A stretch of DNA of 8,144 nucleotides from contig JAPULP010000215.1 of assembly GCA_027294815.1 (NCBI GenBank), positions 1-8,144 on the forward strand, in the 5' to 3' direction. This DNA comes from Gemmatimonadota bacterium. GTDB lineage: Bacteria; Gemmatimonadota; Gemmatimonadetes; Gemmatimonadales; GWC2-71-9. A program made the position numbers and the translations under genes. This document shows, piece after piece, positions 5,748 through 8,144 of this stretch. Position 1 is the stretch's first letter. Each line of letters starts with the position of its first letter. The notes below the pieces were generated by a model. That model did no database searches and had not been told where the DNA came from. It was given only the letters and a program-made list of their open reading frames with translations.

Positions 5748-8144
5748 TACTTCACCGCCTCATACACGCTCTCCACACCCTCCAGCGCCGGCCACTCCAT
5801 TATCCCGAGGGCATCCCGCACGTACTCCACGGTCCGCATGCCGTTGAGCACACATGTTACGCCGGGAGTGCTAGCCGCGATCCACAACGCCTTCCGTGAA
5901 AGCGACTCGCTCTTCCGGTCGTCGGGAAGAAGGGGATCGATTTGCGCCGCAACCTCAGCGCTGCGCCGATTCGCATCGGCGACCGACGCAACGCGCATCG
6001 CGCGCAGCAACTTGTTCAGCTCCGGGAAATATCGCACGCGCCACGACGCCCAACGCTCGGCGGCGTCGCCGGCGAGATCCCGATCCAACGTCGCCGCTAT
6101 CCGAGCAACCGTGTAGCTAATCTGGCCTTCCATCTGGCCCCACTCCTCGAGCCCGGGCTGTTGCCGGCGAAGCGGGGGCAATTGCTCCGACCAACGGAAG
6201 TATTCCGACGGCGATGGACCATCGTCAGAGGCATCGATCGATGGCGCAATCTGGTCGCGGAAAGACTCTTCTAGCTTCCCGACCCGATCGACTTGTACGT
6301 CCCAATCCACGTCTTCATCAACGAGCGCTACATCGGCGAGTCGCAGCATCCCATCCGACGTAAACGCATTGAGCGGGCGGTTCACCAGCACCGCAAGCTC
6401 TGCGTCGCGCGCCATCTCGAGCGCCGATTTGCCACGGTTGGGACCGGTGTTCCGCTCCGACATGGGTCCGGTCTCGTACAGATTCAGCGGTAACTGCAGC
6501 ACTCTGAAATAATGGCCTTCGCCGCCAACTTCGACCGCCGCGTCCAACAAACGACTCACCGAAACGGATTCACTCGCCGTGGTTGGAGAGGCAGCCGTGT
6601 TCGACGACACGCCATACCATCGCAACCGGCCGGCGGCGACCTGATCCTCGAAAAACGTGAATGCCGCCCCCACACGCCGATAAAACTCGTCACGCGCTTT
6701 GACCAACGGTTGACGCTCAGCGGCAGCTGCCGACAGAAAGTATTCGGGGTTGTGTAGCAAACAAACATCCAACGTCTCCAACTCGAGTCGGTCGAGCGAG
6801 CGTTGGAACTGATCGGCGAGGAATTCCGGATGGATGCAATGCCACAATCCGTCTTGGATTTTCATCATGTCCGGATAAGGTCGGCCTTCTTCCTCGCGCT
6901 TTGCCGCGATAGCATAGTTTTCGCCCTGTACGTATCCGACCTTCGACACGACGATAACTTCATCGCGAAGTACTTCGTCGCCGTCTATCAGGTCCCGCAG
7001 CACGCTGCCGATCAACCGCTCGCTGCCACCATCCATGTAGTTCGTCGACGTATCGATGAGGTTTACCCCGGAGAGGAGAGCCCGGGTCAGTGCTTCGCGG
7101 TGCTCGGGGATGCCGTCGGTCACCCGGTATCCGCCAAAGCCGACCCGACTGGTCGACCACCCTGTCGTGCCGAACAACCGGTAACCGCGATCACCAAACC
7201 GCTCGCCGTAACGCGCCGTGCCCGGAGCTGTGGCGCTGCCTTCGACGGGACTCGAGATGACCTGCTCCGACAAACCACCCTGAGCGCTACCGAGCGCAGT
7301 CCGGACCTCACCCAGGTCTGTGATCGGCGCAAGACAGGTGTAGTTCCGGCAGATGTAGAGCGCGGCCTTCCCGTCCACCAAAGCCTTGCCTCGTTCCAAG
7401 GGCAATGCCCCCGCCCCCGCCCCCTTGTCGCTTGCACGCTCGGGGTCGACGATCACCTCGATGCGGTTCGGGAGAAAGTGTCGGCCCACTTCCGCCTCTA
7501 GCGCTTCGAGGTCGGGCGTCCCCGGCGTGCCCACGAGCGCCAACTCGACCGGTCCCTCGAGCAACAGGTCCACCACGCATAGACTCTTCGCAAAAGCCCG
7601 GGGATGCCGCGTCATCATACCACCGTAAGCTCGAATGGCCCGAATCGCGGCAGCCCGGAAGTCCTCTCGATCGGCATGATGTGACATGCGAACCAACGCC
7701 GACGCGACGGTCGCGTTGCTGGCCGGAACCGCCCCATCAGTCCCGTCGCGAAACCGCATCAACAGTTTTTCGTGGTCTGTCGCGGTGTCGAAGAAAGCGC
7801 CGCTTTCCGAATCGAGAAAATCCTTCAGCGTACGGTCGAGAAGTCGTTCCGCTTCTCGAAGATAGCGAGCGTCGCCGCCCGACTCGTAGAGATCGATCAG
7901 CGCTTCCGAAAGAAAGGCATAGTCTTCGAGGTAGGCGTTCAAGTGCGCCTTGCCGGTCCGGTATGTACGGAGGAGTCCACCGTCGTCTCGCACCAGCGAT
8001 GCCAGGAGGAAGTCGGCCGCTCGCGTGGCGATTTCCAAATATTTGTTGTCGCGAGATACCCGGTAGCCTCGCGCGAATGCAGCGATCATCATGCCGTTCC
8101 ACGCCGTCAAGATTTTGTCATCTAAACCCGGCGCCACCCGAGCC
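5747..8144 (-). CDS. YyaL/SPATA20-type domain fused to an enlarged aldo/keto reductase (5' partial)
   Basis: The frame is open to the window edge. The GTG at 8137 is not a start, because the preceding codons continue a conserved motif (ARVAPGLDDKILTAWNG). Numbered from that GTG, residues 1-~285 are the six-hairpin, glycosidase-like C-terminal half of YyaL/SPATA20 proteins: LDDKILTAWNG (5-15), YLEDYAFLSEALIDLYE (69-85), DGAVPASNATVASALVRM (134-151) and YICRNYTCLAPITD (261-274). The thioredoxin-like DUF255 half expected before it would lie off the right edge. A Gly/Ser/Ala-rich linker (~286-316) leads to an aldo/keto reductase (~317-796) starting YRLFGTTGWSTSRVGFGGYR. The catalytic tetrad is present: Asp362, Tyr367, Lys399 and His462, so NAD(P)H-dependent carbonyl reduction is plausible; substrate unknown. 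The end PGVTCVLNGMRTVEYV matches the usual C-terminal cofactor region. At ~480 residues this domain is longer than the usual ~300-330, with extra segments near 402-435 and 590-700. The stop TAG is supplied by repeat copy B. Confidence 0.9.
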   Translation of the reverse strand, partial: ARVAPGLDDKILTAWNGMMIAAFARGYRVSRDNKYLEIATRAADFLLASLVRDDGGLLRTYRTGKAHLNAYLEDYAFLSEALIDLYESGGDARYLREAERLLDRTLKDFLDSESGAFFDTATDHEKLLMRFRDGTDGAVPASNATVASALVRMSHHADREDFRAAAIRAIRAYGGMMTRHPRAFAKSLCVVDLLLEGPVELALVGTPGTPDLEALEAEVGRHFLPNRIEVIVDPERASDKGAGAGALPLERGKALVDGKAALYICRNYTCLAPITDLGEVRTALGSAQGGLSEQVISSPVEGSATAPGTARYGERFGDRGYRLFGTTGWSTSRVGFGGYRVTDGIPEHREALTRALLSGVNLIDTSTNYMDGGSERLIGSVLRDLIDGDEVLRDEVIVVSKVGYVQGENYAIAAKREEEGRPYPDMMKIQDGLWHCIHPEFLADQFQRSLDRLELETLDVCLLHNPEYFLSAAAAERQPLVKARDEFYRRVGAAFTFFEDQVAAGRLRWYGVSSNTAASPTTASESVSVSRLLDAAVEVGGEGHYFRVLQLPLNLYETGPMSERNTGPNRGKSALEMARDAELAVLVNRPLNAFTSDGMLRLADVALVDEDVDWDVQVDRVGKLEESFRDQIAPSIDASDDGPSPSEYFRWSEQLPPLRRQQPGLEEWGQMEGQISYTVARIAATLDRDLAGDAAERWASWRVRYFPELNKLLRAMRVASVADANRRSAEVAAQIDPLLPDDRKSESLSRKALWIAASTPGVTCVLNGMRTVEYVRDALGIMEWPALEGVESVYEAVK
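7408..7424 (-). repeat. GGGGGC hexamer tract inside the fusion gene
   Basis: Three C5 runs on the plus strand (7408-7412, 7414-7418, 7420-7424), that is GGGGGC-type repeats on the coding strand. They encode KGAGAGA near residues 238-244, in a variable loop of the YyaL-type domain. The tract length is a multiple of the hexamer, so changes in unit number would keep frame. The same unit occurs in the amidohydrolase gene (2767-2777). Confidence 0.6.

Larger units (their letters stand above)
5649..5749 (-). repeat. Structured heptamer-arm repeat, copy B (inverted relative to copy A)
   Basis: Fills the gap between two convergent genes. Read on the minus strand from 5749: TAGGGCG twice, TAGGGTG twice, then the core TAGTATGCGC... 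(5721-5679), then an arm of TACACCC-type units. On the plus strand, 5649-5675 (three TAGGGTG plus TAGGGT) pairs with 5723-5749 over 27 positions with only two T-G mismatches, which become G-U pairs in the plus-strand RNA. The loop holds an inner 5-bp stem, GCGCT (5695-5699) with AGCGC (5711-5715), around 11 bases containing GAATTC. The outer TAG (5749-5747) is the stop codon of the minus-strand fusion gene; the other end starts 8 bases after the amidohydrolase stop. The hairpin may act as a two-way transcript end or RNA stabiliser, but neither side has a U-run, so it is not a standard intrinsic terminator. Confidence 0.87.

Noticed and set aside
2078..5749. Composite transposon carrying the amidohydrolase gene between inverted ends
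   Set aside because: The bases outside the outer ends (GTATGAG before 2078, CTTCACC after 5749) do not form a target duplication, there is no transposase, and each copy is a complete palindrome by itself.
5641..5750. Standard rho-independent terminator
   Set aside because: The hairpin is very long and no run of T follows it on either strand.
6803..7501. Plus-strand open frame (232 codons) opposite the fusion gene
   Set aside because: It overlaps conserved reductase and YyaL coding sequence on the other strand and shows no domain or convincing ribosome binding site.
8135..8137. GTG as the start of the fusion gene
   Set aside because: It lies inside a conserved YyaL motif (RVxPGLDDKILTAWNG) and the frame is open to the window edge.

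Overview
The window holds three protein genes and two copies of a small structured repeat. It has no RNA gene, CRISPR array, transposase or phage gene that I can see. The DNA is moderately GC-rich. Duplicated orphan permeases of the ADOP type, secreted amidohydrolases with N-terminal PD40/TolB-like propellers, and large YyaL-type proteins are all typical of Acidobacteriota and Gemmatimonadota. The source is therefore probably an uncultivated member of one of those phyla; this is inferred from gene content only.

Layout: (1) 2-2080, plus strand: the C-terminal ~690 residues of a MacB/FtsX-like ABC permease whose start lies to the left of the window. (2) 2081-2271: an intergenic gap holding repeat copy A (2078-2170), a weak promoter candidate and a strong ribosome binding site. 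(3) 2272-5640, plus: a complete secreted 1122-residue protein made of PD40 beta-propeller repeats followed by a metal-dependent amidohydrolase domain. (4) 5641-5746: a short convergent gap filled by repeat copy B (5649-5749), in opposite orientation to copy A. (5) 5747-8144, minus: the C-terminal part of a fusion protein, a YyaL/SPATA20-type six-hairpin domain followed by an enlarged aldo/keto reductase. Its start lies to the right of the window.

The three genes do not form an evident pathway. The permease and amidohydrolase are co-directional but separated by 191 bp and a structured repeat, and the third gene converges on them. The permease and amidohydrolase act at the cell envelope; the fusion protein shows no export signal in the visible part.

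The least expected content is the repeat pair. Each copy has arms of tandem 7-mers (TAGGGTG and variants) around a 43-bp core that is 40/43 identical between copies. Each copy begins exactly at the stop codon of the gene it follows, and its first TAG is that stop codon (permease at 2078-2080, fusion gene at 5749-5747). The arms are inverted repeats and contain regularly spaced GGG runs able to form G-quadruplexes. The second notable item is the YyaL-aldo/keto reductase fusion.
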